35,634 bases of DNA from a candidate division WWE3 bacterium GW2011_GWB1_41_6 (GCA_000997355.1 LCBS01000010.1:1-35634), one strand, 5' to 3'; counted from the stretch's first letter, positions 17,234 through 26,354 are shown. Notes: generated by a model not told the origin, from the letters alone. Numbers and translations are program-made.

Positions 17234-19609
17234 ATGAGTGATAAAAAGATATTGATAATAAAATTAGCTATACCCATTTTCATTGCGTTGTTTGGAATAC
17301 TTTTTACCGGTGACAAAACTTATGCAGCGTGCAGGTGTAACTACTCATTTTGTAATTCAAATGCATGTGCCTTTGACCCTGACGAGCCGCATCTTTTTCA
17401 CGGTACGGAATACTTCGGTTCCGGCTGTACGGATGACAGTACGTGTTCGGTACCCACGTCCGGAGGTGATACATGGACGGGACCTTGCGGTCAGTGTGAC
17501 TTTGGGTATGGCGATAACTCCAATGCGAATTCGTTTTTTAGGTGCACGGCAAGTTGCACTTCAGGCGGAGGTGGTGGATTAGGAGGACCGGCCGGTGATA
17601 AACAAGGGGCTGTTCGTGGGTCGGTTCTGGCGGATATGAACGGTAACGGCTCTTTCGAGTTCACGCCGGCCGACACTTTTGCTAGAACAGGTTCTGCCGC
17701 GGAAGCTTGTTCTAACAACAAGAGTTCGATCGGATTAAATTTTGCTACATCGGGAGCTGCTGATATGGTAGATCACTTCGAATGCAGTTCTTACCCCTCC
17801 GGTGTTTCCCACTCCGAGTACGTGTCCAAGACATTTGGATTTGTAAATGATGCTGCCGAATACGAGTATCAGGATATTACATTACTTCCACCTACAGGAT
17901 TTTCATGCAGTTCGTCAACCGTAGAATGGCAGTTATCCTGGTGCGATACCTGGGGTGAAAACTGTGGTGGAGTATCCAGCGGTACGGGGTGTACATCACA
18001 CGCAAGGATAAGGGCCGGGGGTTCCAACAGAAATAGATTGGACTGGTATTTAAGTAATACGCCAGCCAACACCGCCCCAACATCTACATTCCGGGCAAGT
18101 ACCTGTACCCCGAATGTGACGAACAACGTTACTCCGGGAGTTACAAGACTAGTAACAACAGACACTTTCGATACCACGGATAATCTTGTAAACGTGAATT
18201 TATACAGACGTCAGGCTACTGTATCTGGCTCTACCGTTACCTGGCCTCCTTATACGTCTGCCCACGTAATACTTGCGGATAACTTTCCGGTTAGAGGCTC
18301 CCGTATAACAAATCTTTCGTGGATCCCGCCTTTGACGGGAGGTTACTTCCAGTTCACAATGGATGCCCGTGATAACGCCGGTTTGGGGTGTTCCGGAAAC
18401 CCGAATATTACAACGTTCCCCGTTGGTATTACTACTAAATACTATGATTGTGATATTCCGGACCGCGATGTTTGTACGTTTAAAGTGTGTCCGGTAGCTC
18501 CGGGTCCCGTAAGTGGTTTAGCATGCTCAACTACTACCACAAATCAGATCAGAGTGAACTGGGGTGCCCTATCCAGCTCAAGCTGGGGTTTTCCGTGCGG
18601 TATTGGAGCTAACTCATATAATATTGAATATAAACTTGCAAGCTCTTCTGTCTGGAATAGCATAAGTGTCGGTTCAGCCTTTACCACATATCAGACTCCC
18701 CCGACCCTTATCGCAAATACGGCATATAACTTTAGAATTAGGTCGTCGAACGGAGAGGCATTTAGCGCTTACTCACCTGCTACACCAATTACATGCACAA
18801 CAGGCAGTGCCACGCCCGGTTGGTTCACATCGACCGCATTTTGGAGTAATCCTCAGGAATGGATAGCAGGATTTGTGATGGGAGGGAAACCTGCGTATAC
18901 GGATCTAGGGAAAATAATAATACTACGGAACGGTACCATAACCGATGATTCCAGAATTTCCGAGTCAGGAATTTTTCAATACGTTAAGAATATGCCTGTT
19001 AAAGACCTATGGCCTTCAAAGTTTAGGAATGCAAGTAACAATTACTTCTTTAATGTACCCGCAGGAGCAGTACCTACAACAACACTTACAGGCTTGAACA
19101 AAGACAAAGCTTATTATACTGCCAGCACAGCGTTATTTAGCAGCGGGGCTGTGTATTCTGTAAATGACAACGGAGTAGCGGTAATATATCTAACGGGAAG
19201 TACTCCCATAACAATATCGGGAAACATCCGTTCTTCAAATCCTTTGAGAAGGCTTGTTCTAGTAACAAATAGAAATATTGTTATTAGTCCATCAATAGGT
19301 CAGTCAGTTACAAGCGAAGCAACTCAAGCACATATTGAAATGGCAATACTTACCTCAGGAACAATATCCTTTCCCAGTATAAATCCTGGAACAGGTACAG
19401 ACTCAACTGTAATAGTCGAAGGGCCTGTAGTTGCAGCAAACCGCGTTACCTTTGGACGCTCCAGAGGGAGTATTAATAATAATGACTCCCCTTCCGAACA
19501 TATAAAATATAATGCCAGGATTATTGACAGAATTACTTCCCAGGAAAGAACTAGTATCATCCCTAATTACACCGGACTCACAACGAATGAAATAATATGG
19601 ATGTATTGA
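17234..19609 (+). CDS. Large secreted protein with FN3-like domain, candidate pilus-tip adhesin
   Basis: A 791-residue protein. The signal peptide ends at A31 (DKTYA). A cysteine-rich segment follows (about 32-115), then a glycine-rich linker, a region with GSVLADMNGNGSFEF that recalls SdrD-B-like modules, a conserved YYDCD...VCTFKVCP stretch (about 400-420), a fibronectin type III-like domain (about 425-522) and a Ser/Thr/Gly-rich repetitive C-terminal region (about 535-791) that looks like stacked beta strands. There is no sortase motif or C-terminal helix. It shares its last 380 or so residues with the next gene. The start is chosen right after the previous stop. Confidence 0.7.
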   Translation: MSDKKILIIKLAIPIFIALFGILFTGDKTYAACRCNYSFCNSNACAFDPDEPHLFHGTEYFGSGCTDDSTCSVPTSGGDTWTGPCGQCDFGYGDNSNANSFFRCTASCTSGGGGGLGGPAGDKQGAVRGSVLADMNGNGSFEFTPADTFARTGSAAEACSNNKSSIGLNFATSGAADMVDHFECSSYPSGVSHSEYVSKTFGFVNDAAEYEYQDITLLPPTGFSCSSSTVEWQLSWCDTWGENCGGVSSGTGCTSHARIRAGGSNRNRLDWYLSNTPANTAPTSTFRASTCTPNVTNNVTPGVTRLVTTDTFDTTDNLVNVNLYRRQATVSGSTVTWPPYTSAHVILADNFPVRGSRITNLSWIPPLTGGYFQFTMDARDNAGLGCSGNPNITTFPVGITTKYYDCDIPDRDVCTFKVCPVAPGPVSGLACSTTTTNQIRVNWGALSSSSWGFPCGIGANSYNIEYKLASSSVWNSISVGSAFTTYQTPPTLIANTAYNFRIRSSNGEAFSAYSPATPITCTTGSATPGWFTSTAFWSNPQEWIAGFVMGGKPAYTDLGKIIILRNGTITDDSRISESGIFQYVKNMPVKDLWPSKFRNASNNYFFNVPAGAVPTTTLTGLNKDKAYYTASTALFSSGAVYSVNDNGVAVIYLTGSTPITISGNIRSSNPLRRLVLVTNRNIVISPSIGQSVTSEATQAHIEMAILTSGTISFPSINPGTGTDSTVIVEGPVVAANRVTFGRSRGSINNNDSPSEHIKYNARIIDRITSQERTSIIPNYTGLTTNEIIWMY

Positions 19610-19653
19610 CTTGACAATGTGATTAGTTCAAAATTTACAGGTAAGGTAAAACA

Positions 19654-21801
19654 TTGAAATCGAAAGATCTTAGAAAAATAAAACTATTAAAAGTATCATT
19701 TCATATTGGTTTATTTAGTGTTCTTACTCTATTCGGGTTTATTTTTCTCGCGCCTAATAAAACTTTTGCTGCGTCTACAACTATTATCGGCAGGATTTGG
19801 CAGCAATACGGGGCTGTAGATTTGTTTGATTCTGACCCCGCGGAATATTTTGGCCCCACATCAGCACCAAGCACTTGTGCGGGCGTCAAGAATGATACAC
19901 TTAGTTTTAAAGTAAATGGGAACCCTGCGACCTGGTCCTGGAAATGCGATTCTTTATCATCTTATTATGAAATAAGCGGACTGACACAAGGTACACGTGT
20001 CTTAGTGGAGCTTGTACGTCCTGATCCGAACATTCCCTGCAGTGTAATACAATACACATCACGTTATTTATCTGCGACAGGAGCTACTCTGGAAACTACT
20101 ACCGGTTTTGGCTGTTCCGTTTGGGTACCTACTCAACTTAGTCCTGGCCTTCAACTTCCTGCCCAGCATCATTTATGGTTTGTAATTCCGGGTGTTCCTC
20201 CTACAGGGACTTTTGGAGGGTGTTTTCCAAGTACAATTGCTCCAAGTACATCCAAAACGATTTTTGCGAATTTTTCTGATTCTGATTTTAATTTATATAA
20301 CACAAGTATTTACAGAAGAGATAGAACTCTGCTTGGTTCATGGCCGCCTTACGGTATAGGTAATCTGGTAAGACAAGATACATTTGCACCTACTAATGCT
20401 ATATCCATCCCCGTCTCAGTTACAGCCCCATCAACACCCGGCTACATACAGTATACATTTAACGCAAAGGATACTTTTGGTAAAGGATGTACCGGAAATC
20501 CTGACGTCTCATTATTCCCCTTGGTATATCTTGGTACCAGTTATTATGATTGTAATGCATCAGGACAGGATGTATGTACGCTCAAAGTATGTCCTACTGC
20601 TCCGACGATAGTTACCCCAACTTGTGCAGCTATGACAAAAGAATCTATCAGGGTGAATTGGTCCACCCCTACCAGCTGGGGTGTGCCTTGCGGTGTCAAC
20701 AATAATTCTTACTATCTCCAGTACAGAAGGCAAGGCACCGGTACGTGGACGACCGTTCCGGGGATTACCTCAACTACTTACCTAACACCACCTAATCTTA
20801 TATCAAATTCAATTTATGAATTTCAGGTTAGAGGATATAACGGAGAAGCATATGGTCCCTTTGGAACACGAACATGCCCCACAGGTGTTGCGGATCCGGG
20901 TTGGTTCACTTCCACTGGCGGAGATGTCTATGCAGGGAAAAGTGGAATTTCCTTAACACAGCCTACAACCATCTACAGCGGTTATTCCGCCGCTGCTTTG
21001 GCGAAGAGGGCAGTTTCAGTTAACATTCCGGAACAGATACCAGGGTACGTTATAGCCGGTAAAAACCCTGGACAGTATGGGCAAATTAATCTGGTCCGTG
21101 ACACTGCCACTCCCGCGCCGGAGAGGATTTCGGAATCCAGCCCTCCTCAGTTCATCAAGAACATGCCCTATAAAGAGGTATGGCCTTCAAGACATACGAA
21201 TTCTATAGGTAATCCTTTGTTTACCGTACCTACCAATGCAATAAACACCAACACTCTGTCAGGTTTGAATCCAAACATGGTTTATGTAACAAGTAATCTA
21301 ACAATGTTTGGTTCTCCAATTTCTTACGAAAACAGGATCGGTTTCCTTCCTGTTCCCGGTGTAGTCGTCGTATATCTTACCGGTAACCCCGGTCAATCTG
21401 TAACTATCAGGGGAACGATCCTGGCTCAAGCTGCTACACATAGAATTATTCTAGTAACAAACAGAAATGTGATCATAGATCCAGCGATTGGTACGTCAAT
21501 AACTTCCGAAACAACCAGAGCGCATATAGAAATGGCAATACTAACCTCCGGGACAATAACTTTCCCCAGTATAAGTGCCGGAACTGGTACCGACACAACA
21601 GTAATTGTTGAGGGGCCTTTAATTGCTGGAGCTAATATAGGCTTCTCCCGTTCCAGGGATTCAGTTGATAATAATGCGTCCCCTTCAGAACATATCAAAT
21701 ATAATGTAAGATATATTAATATGCTGACTGATCAGCAAAAGAACTCTACCGTTCCAAACTATACCGGACTTACGACGAATGAAATTATTTGGATGAATTA
21801 A
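19654..21801 (+). CDS. Paralogue of the preceding large secreted protein, candidate pilus-tip adhesin
   Basis: A 715-residue protein starting at TTG 19654 (ribosome binding site AAGGT). The signal peptide ends near A39 (NKTFA). The N-terminal 250 residues differ from the preceding protein, but from SWPPYG onward they align: the YYDCNASGQDVCTLKVCP stretch, a fibronectin type III-like domain (about 315-409), then the beta-rich C-terminal region ending YTGLTTNEIIWM. It lies 4 bases before a GspK/PilX-like pilin gene. A diverged N-terminus on a shared C-terminus fits a common attachment end with variable binding heads; this is inference. Confidence 0.7.
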   Translation: MKSKDLRKIKLLKVSFHIGLFSVLTLFGFIFLAPNKTFAASTTIIGRIWQQYGAVDLFDSDPAEYFGPTSAPSTCAGVKNDTLSFKVNGNPATWSWKCDSLSSYYEISGLTQGTRVLVELVRPDPNIPCSVIQYTSRYLSATGATLETTTGFGCSVWVPTQLSPGLQLPAQHHLWFVIPGVPPTGTFGGCFPSTIAPSTSKTIFANFSDSDFNLYNTSIYRRDRTLLGSWPPYGIGNLVRQDTFAPTNAISIPVSVTAPSTPGYIQYTFNAKDTFGKGCTGNPDVSLFPLVYLGTSYYDCNASGQDVCTLKVCPTAPTIVTPTCAAMTKESIRVNWSTPTSWGVPCGVNNNSYYLQYRRQGTGTWTTVPGITSTTYLTPPNLISNSIYEFQVRGYNGEAYGPFGTRTCPTGVADPGWFTSTGGDVYAGKSGISLTQPTTIYSGYSAAALAKRAVSVNIPEQIPGYVIAGKNPGQYGQINLVRDTATPAPERISESSPPQFIKNMPYKEVWPSRHTNSIGNPLFTVPTNAINTNTLSGLNPNMVYVTSNLTMFGSPISYENRIGFLPVPGVVVVYLTGNPGQSVTIRGTILAQAATHRIILVTNRNVIIDPAIGTSITSETTRAHIEMAILTSGTITFPSISAGTGTDTTVIVEGPLIAGANIGFSRSRDSVDNNASPSEHIKYNVRYINMLTDQQKNSTVPNYTGLTTNEIIWMN

Positions 21802-21805
21802 TAAA

Positions 21806-22735
21806 ATGAAAAAAAGATTTCTAAATTTGAATAGGTTTTACATACTTAAAGCAGACGGGCAGGCGCTTCTTTTTGTCATAGTTGCTATGACTGTTGCTTT
21901 AGCTGTAGGCGTCAATGTCTCGCTTAGAACTTTATCTTCCGTTTCGAGAACCGCTCAATCAGATACGTCAGAGCGTGTTTTAGCGGCTGCGGAAGGAGGG
22001 GCTGAATCATTTATAAAATTATCCGTAGGACAATTGGAAGCTATTTCAGACGCTTTTGATACCGACACTGTCGCCGACTATCTATGTGATGATGCAGGAG
22101 ATGATGTTTCATACGATCCTATTAGAAAAGAGTGTTTAATAAACTACACAGGTCTGGGTTTGGATAACGTCGACGCAAAAGCATATGTTAGGGTTGATGA
22201 GTATCCTGTAGTTACAGGCGTGAATCGTGGGTATGAGTTCAGACTGGAACAAGATACATTAACCGAGGTGGCTGTGGTGTCGAGTACGGTTCAGTTCTGC
22301 TTTTCACTTGAAGGTGCAGCCGGAGATATTATTTATATGTTTTACGGGAGCAACCAGTTGAAAGGACGTGGTGGTTTTACAACCGGATTTGTGCAGACTC
22401 AGCCAAACCAAATTGATTATTCAGTCTCCGGGTTTACATTTGTCAACTCAGCAAACTCACCTTCTGCACGTGGATACACCTATTGCAGAAATATCAACGT
22501 TCCTGCAGCCGCCAAAGCATTACGTTTACGTGCTGTTGGCGGAGATATAAAAGTAGGCGTATTCAACCCCTCCCTACCCGTTCAAGGGTATCAAGTAACT
22601 TCAACAGGTGAGCTTGTTCAAGACGGAGTAGTTCAGATTTCACGTCAGGTCAGGGTTTTCAAGTCTTACTCATATCTTCCAGGGATTTTTGACTTTGGTA
22701 TCTTTTCTAATCAGGCAGGGTGGGACTACTTATAA
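21806..22735 (+). CDS. GspK/PilX-like minor pilin
   Basis: A 309-residue protein. After an 18-residue basic leader ending ADG comes QALLFVIVAMTVALAVGVNV, a pilin-like helix that lacks the usual Glu at position 5, a hallmark of GspK/PilX-type tip pilins. The AAEGGAESFIKL stretch after the helix is also typical. The large C-terminal domain ends with LPGIFDFGIFS, matched by LPGEFDYVLYS in the protein at 27447, so the two are paralogues. In PilX/PilY systems this class of pilin carries the tip adhesin; here it directly follows two adhesin-like genes. Confidence 0.75.
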   Translation: MKKRFLNLNRFYILKADGQALLFVIVAMTVALAVGVNVSLRTLSSVSRTAQSDTSERVLAAAEGGAESFIKLSVGQLEAISDAFDTDTVADYLCDDAGDDVSYDPIRKECLINYTGLGLDNVDAKAYVRVDEYPVVTGVNRGYEFRLEQDTLTEVAVVSSTVQFCFSLEGAAGDIIYMFYGSNQLKGRGGFTTGFVQTQPNQIDYSVSGFTFVNSANSPSARGYTYCRNINVPAAAKALRLRAVGGDIKVGVFNPSLPVQGYQVTSTGELVQDGVVQISRQVRVFKSYSYLPGIFDFGIFSNQAGWDYL

Positions 22736-22740
22736 CATCC

Positions 22741-22769
22741 TTGACTTCGGAGATTGTAAATCTCATACT
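22741..22769 (+). promoter_or_regulatory. Promoter of the pilin at 22855
   Basis: TTGACT (22741-22746), a 17-base spacer and CATACT (22764-22769) predict a start near 22777. The leader would be about 78 bases and ends in the strong ribosome binding site AAAGGAGGTG. Confidence 0.4.
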
Positions 22770-22854
22770 TATATTAGCTATGAATCGTATGCTGCCCAAT
22801 TATTTTGATAGCAAGAAAATAAGCTATACCAATATGAAAGGAGGTGTAGACAAT

Positions 22855-23400
22855 ATGACATTTAAATCTTCACAAAAAGGTTTCACCCTTATCGAACTTT
22901 TGATCGTTATTATCATCATCGGCATTTTAGCCGGGGTCTTAATAGCTGTTATCAACCCAACCGCACAGCAAAATAGAGCCAGGGATGCAGTTGTAAGATC
23001 TGCAATAAACAAAATAGCCTTGTCTACGAACAGTTATATTTCGGCTTACGGAAGAATTCCTGATGAAGTGGAATTCTTAGGAGGTATTGAAGCGACCGGA
23101 TTTGGAGCGGATTGTGCCACGGCGACAACTGCTGACTGCAGATTCGAAGTAAACAATAGCCCGCTTAGCGCTTTTTGTGCCACACTCAACTATTACGGAA
23201 CCGGAACAACCCAGTGTTATTACAGATATGCTGGAACGGACAACGCTTCTCCAGTCGCTGCTGGTGCATGGACTGCTACAACAACAGATTATAGATTAGT
23301 AGCTCGAGCTTATGGCTCGCCAAATCTTTTTATGTATAAGAGTCTTGACTCAAAGATGTACCTCTGCGGTGCCACAGGACTTAACTGTGCAGCTCTGTAG
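22855..23400 (+). CDS. Type IV pilin, second major-pilin candidate
   Basis: A 181-residue prepilin: leader to G9, FTLIEL with E5, helix to about residue 32, then a globular domain with six cysteines (several disulfides possible). ATG 22855 is chosen because AAAGGAGGTG, the best ribosome binding site in the window, lies 9 bases upstream and the leader length is normal. A strong terminator follows 16 bases after the stop. It therefore has its own transcription unit and probably high output, unlike the pilins that follow. Confidence 0.93.
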   Translation: MTFKSSQKGFTLIELLIVIIIIGILAGVLIAVINPTAQQNRARDAVVRSAINKIALSTNSYISAYGRIPDEVEFLGGIEATGFGADCATATTADCRFEVNNSPLSAFCATLNYYGTGTTQCYYRYAGTDNASPVAAGAWTATTTDYRLVARAYGSPNLFMYKSLDSKMYLCGATGLNCAAL

Positions 23401-23416
23401 CTTTGTTTGACAAATG

Positions 23417-23447
23417 AAAGCCCCGCTTCAGGGCGGGGCTTTTTTTT
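23417..23447 (+). terminator. Terminator between pilin 22855 and the minor pilin array
   Basis: AAAGCCCCGC (23417-23426 region) pairs with GCGGGGCTTT with a 6-base loop, followed by a run of T. The ribosome binding site of the next pilin (AGGA) begins right after the T run. No new promoter is visible, so the minor pilins may depend on read-through. Confidence 0.85.
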
Positions 23448-23454
23448 AGGAAAA

Positions 23455-23883
23455 ATGCAAATGCTTAATTTGAAAAAGAGAAGTTTACTAAATAAAAATG
23501 GATTCACCTTGATAGAACTTGTGGTAGTGGTCAGTATTGTCGGATTATTGTCCGGGATCAGCATGAGAATTATCAATGCTGACAGTAAGCGTAAGCTGAC
23601 GGAGGATGCCGTCAAGCAGTCCAATATGCGTACATTGGCTGATAGTTTAGAAGCACACCGTACTTCTGAAGGAAAATACCCCAACAACACTACAGATCCA
23701 AATCCCTTTATTAAGAATTGGCCGGCAGGGGTAAATTATACACCGGTCGGATCACCCCCGATTATGGATTTTTATATGTATATTCAGAGTAGTGCAGATC
23801 CGGCTAAATATTTTAAATATTCATCAAGTTGGGGTGAGATCAAGAAATGTACTATCACCGCCGGTTTGGGTACTTGTTTATGA
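23455..23883 (+). CDS. Pilin-like protein, array member 1
   Basis: A 142-residue prepilin with leader to G16 and FTLIEL (E5), then VVVVSIVGLLSG. The segment TEDAVKQSNMRTLADSLEAH matches the corresponding helix in the next two genes, so the three arose by tandem duplication. The C-terminal part FKYSSSWGEIKKCTI...TCL has two cysteines. It is shorter than the pilins at 12345 and 22855, consistent with a minor pilin. The ATG at 23455 has AGGA 5 bases upstream, directly behind a terminator. Confidence 0.88.
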   Translation: MQMLNLKKRSLLNKNGFTLIELVVVVSIVGLLSGISMRIINADSKRKLTEDAVKQSNMRTLADSLEAHRTSEGKYPNNTTDPNPFIKNWPAGVNYTPVGSPPIMDFYMYIQSSADPAKYFKYSSSWGEIKKCTITAGLGTCL

Positions 23884-24320
23884 GGTCATTTAAGAAGAAC
23901 AAGTTTAAACAATACGGATTCACTATGATGGAACTTCTTATTGTGATAAGCCTGATCGGAATTTTATCGGGTGTTATGTTGAATGTGGTTAGTTCTACGA
24001 AACAAAAACAACGCGCGGAAGATGCTGTAAAAAGAACTAATATAGAAAAAATTGTTGCAGGTGTGGAAGCTTATCGTAGCGGTCAGGGATATTATCCTGC
24101 TACCGCAGCTGCTACTTCAACTTATATAAAATGGCCGGCGAGCCCGGGAACTTATACATACCGTACCAACTCCCCTACCAACACTGAGTTTTGGGTGTAT
24201 GTTCCGATGGCCTCAGTGCCAAACAAGATAATTAAATATTGCTCAAATCCTCCGGCCGGGGTTTTGCCTAAAATAAAAGATTGTTCAAGTACAGCCACAA
24301 CGACATGTACAGGTTGTTAG
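23880..24320 (+). CDS. Pilin-like protein, array member 2
   Basis: A 146-residue prepilin with leader to G13 and FTMMEL (E5). The ATG overlaps the previous stop (ATGA), so translation is coupled. AEDAVKRTNIEKIVAGVEAY aligns with array members 1 and 3. The C-terminus is rich in Thr/Cys and ends TCTGC, with four cysteines in the last 30 or so residues. It is probably a minor pilin; its individual role cannot be told. Confidence 0.87.
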   Translation: MRSFKKNKFKQYGFTMMELLIVISLIGILSGVMLNVVSSTKQKQRAEDAVKRTNIEKIVAGVEAYRSGQGYYPATAAATSTYIKWPASPGTYTYRTNSPTNTEFWVYVPMASVPNKIIKYCSNPPAGVLPKIKDCSSTATTTCTGC

Positions 24321-24324
24321 ATTT

Positions 24325-24786
24325 ATGAAGAAAAGTAATATAAACATAATACGACCGAATAACACGCTGGGATTTACTCTTGTGGAACTCGTTGTAGTTG
24401 TTTCTCTGGTTGCCGTTCTATCCACGTTTACTTTGCAGGTTATAAATTCCGGAGATAAAAAAAGGGTTTCTGAAGACGGAGTTAAGCAGTCGAATCTGCA
24501 GAAACTGGCCATCGGTATAGAAGCCTACTATGCAGGCGAATTGCCCGGGGATTATCCTTTAACAGAAGCTGTAGCAAAGAGCGTGGTTATAAACTATGTA
24601 GAAAACTGGCCGGATGGAGAGCCTGTTAACTCGTTTTATGAATACGTATACGTATCGGCCGGTAAATTTGTGGTTTATGTAATAAAATCAACGGATGCGA
24701 ACCTTATATATAAGTATAGTTCTGACTGGGGGCTAGTTAAGGAATGTTCGTATATAAACAGAGCTAACTCGGACGGTTGCCTATGA
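24325..24786 (+). CDS. Pilin-like protein, array member 3
   Basis: A 153-residue prepilin with leader to G16 and FTLVEL (E5). SEDGVKQSNLQKLAIGIEAY and the C-terminal YKYSSDWGLVKECSY align with array member 1. Two cysteines in the last 20 residues could close a C-terminal disulfide loop. It starts 4 bases after the previous stop. Confidence 0.87.
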   Translation: MKKSNINIIRPNNTLGFTLVELVVVVSLVAVLSTFTLQVINSGDKKRVSEDGVKQSNLQKLAIGIEAYYAGELPGDYPLTEAVAKSVVINYVENWPDGEPVNSFYEYVYVSAGKFVVYVIKSTDANLIYKYSSDWGLVKECSYINRANSDGCL

Positions 24787-24818
24787 GCGATAACGACCGG
24801 TAAATATTACTTGATGAC

Positions 24819-25379
24819 ATGAGAAATAAAATGACCTACAATTTAAATATGCCCAAACAAAAAACACTGTCCAAATCCCAAGGATTCACCTTAATTGAAC
24901 TTTTGATCGTCGTATTGATAATCGGTGTTTTGAGCGGTGTTGTTCTTGCCGTCTTGAACTCGTCTGGTATACAGCAAAAAGCCCGTGATTCGCAGAGAAA
25001 AAGCGATCTTAAAGTAATACAAGCAGCTCTTGAGTTGTACTATGCCGATAACAGGACGTATCTTCAGACGCCTTCACAGTGGCGGATAGCTGGCACACTA
25101 CCAACCGTATACCCGGCTTTCGCTCCTTATATTTCTAAAGTACCGAAAGATCCAAAGCCGGCAGGAACTTATAATGACCCTTGCAGTGCGGGAAACGCTG
25201 GTTACTTATATAGAAGTAATGGTACTAGTCCATATAATAAATACGTTTTAACCGCCCGTATGGAACTTAGCGATTCTGCAACGGATAGTGTTTGCAGTTC
25301 CGTACCTAATTGCAGTTCCTCAACGGTGGTAGGCTGTAACTGTGGGGCACCGTGTTATGGTGTACAAAACCCCAATTAA
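24819..25379 (+). CDS. Pilin-like protein with cysteine-rich C-terminus
   Basis: A 186-residue prepilin: leader to G22 and FTLIEL (E5), shorter if ATG 24831 or 24849 is used. The helix is followed by QQKARDSQRKSDLKVIQAAL and a Tyr-rich stretch common to Patescibacteria pilins. The last 40 residues hold about eight cysteines (SVCSSVPNCSSS, GCNCGAPC), implying several disulfides. No ribosome binding site is clear. The 3' end overlaps the next gene by 23 bases. Confidence 0.85.
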   Translation: MRNKMTYNLNMPKQKTLSKSQGFTLIELLIVVLIIGVLSGVVLAVLNSSGIQQKARDSQRKSDLKVIQAALELYYADNRTYLQTPSQWRIAGTLPTVYPAFAPYISKVPKDPKPAGTYNDPCSAGNAGYLYRSNGTSPYNKYVLTARMELSDSATDSVCSSVPNCSSSTVVGCNCGAPCYGVQNPN

Positions 25380-25803
25380 AAATCAAACAGGCTTCACTTT
25401 TGTAAAAAAGGAAGCTGGAGGCTTCACTATAGTCGAGCTTATTATCTCCATAAGTGTCATTATGATATTGATCTCGGGTGTTTCATTGATAATCCGTCCC
25501 GGTGAACTAAAAGCCCGTGCGCGCGATAACCGCAGATTAAGCGATCTTAATACTTTCGAAAGCGGAGTGAACCAGTTCCGGCTTGAGAATGACCGCTACC
25601 CTACTCCGGAGGAGTTGTCCTTGTATATGGTAAAAGTGCCTGTTGATCCCATTAATACAGGCATGTATCAGTACTCATATTCTTTTTCCGGTACAAGCTA
25701 CGAACTTAATGCACGCTTGGAGTACTTTACAGCCTACGCGGCTGATGATGGAGGAACTGATCCTGATATTTACGAAGTTGGAAACGATTTGACAATTTTC
25801 TGA
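25357..25803 (+). CDS. Pilin-like protein with doubled leader motif
   Basis: A 148-residue prepilin. Two GFT motifs occur in a row, TGFTFVKKEAGGFTIVEL; only the second, after G22, has Glu at +5 and a following hydrophobic helix, so it should be the cleaved one. The C-terminal DDGGTDPDIYEVGNDL is the Asp-rich motif shared with the pilins at 3530 and 12345. The start at 25357 lies inside the previous gene; it is chosen for a normal leader length. It has no cysteines. Confidence 0.85.
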   Translation: MVYKTPIKNQTGFTFVKKEAGGFTIVELIISISVIMILISGVSLIIRPGELKARARDNRRLSDLNTFESGVNQFRLENDRYPTPEELSLYMVKVPVDPINTGMYQYSYSFSGTSYELNARLEYFTAYAADDGGTDPDIYEVGNDLTIF

Positions 25804-25809
25804 TAGAAT
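25801..25809 (+). promoter_or_regulatory. Possible extended -10 before the GspH-like gene
   Basis: TGATAGAAT fits TGnTATAAT with one mismatch, overlaps the previous stop codon and ends 8 bases before the ATG at 25818. No proper -35 is seen at 16-18 bases. It could give an internal leaderless transcript for the tip-pilin genes. Confidence 0.3.
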
Positions 25810-25817
25810 TATTTTGT

Positions 25818-26354
25818 ATGAGAAAAGCTGCCCTATACTACGGATTTACAATGATCGAACTTTTGATCGTCGTTGCGATTATGTCCATTCTGACCGGAGC
25901 TATCCTACCGGGTTTCAATAGCTATGTTACAAACCAGAATTTACGGCAGGCACAGGAGCAAATAAAGAACGACCTGCGTTCCACACAGATCAAAGCTTTA
26001 GCAGGTTCCTTTTCAGATGATATAAATGTGAAATATTGGGGTGTACATTTCAGACCTGATAGCGGCACCTACGATTATTTTACTAGCTTAAACACGACGG
26101 ATCCTATTCTTTGCACCGATTCATATAACACAACAACATATATACTAAGATCTGTCAGCACCAAACTTCCAAGTGATTTGCGGTATACCGGATCGTCACA
26201 TCGTTGTGTGTTTTTTAACAACGATAATGGGGATATCGTTAATACAGGTGCAGTTATTGTCGGAGCATCAGGTGCAACCAGCAATTGCAGGCGGGTTGAA
26301 ATGAACGGTCCCGGTAGGATTATTATTAATTTAACGAATATGTCTTGTTCGTAA
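25818..26354 (+). CDS. GspH/FimT-like pseudopilin
   Basis: A 178-residue prepilin with a short leader (G9) and FTMIEL (E5). After the helix comes LRQAQEQIKNDLRSTQIKAL, the helix pattern of GspH/FimT pseudopilins, then a beta-rich domain of about 120 residues with four cysteines. It is the first of four consecutive genes in the order H, I, J, K known from tip complexes of type II secretion and type IV pili. Confidence 0.8.
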   Translation: MRKAALYYGFTMIELLIVVAIMSILTGAILPGFNSYVTNQNLRQAQEQIKNDLRSTQIKALAGSFSDDINVKYWGVHFRPDSGTYDYFTSLNTTDPILCTDSYNTTTYILRSVSTKLPSDLRYTGSSHRCVFFNNDNGDIVNTGAVIVGASGATSNCRRVEMNGPGRIIINLTNMSCS

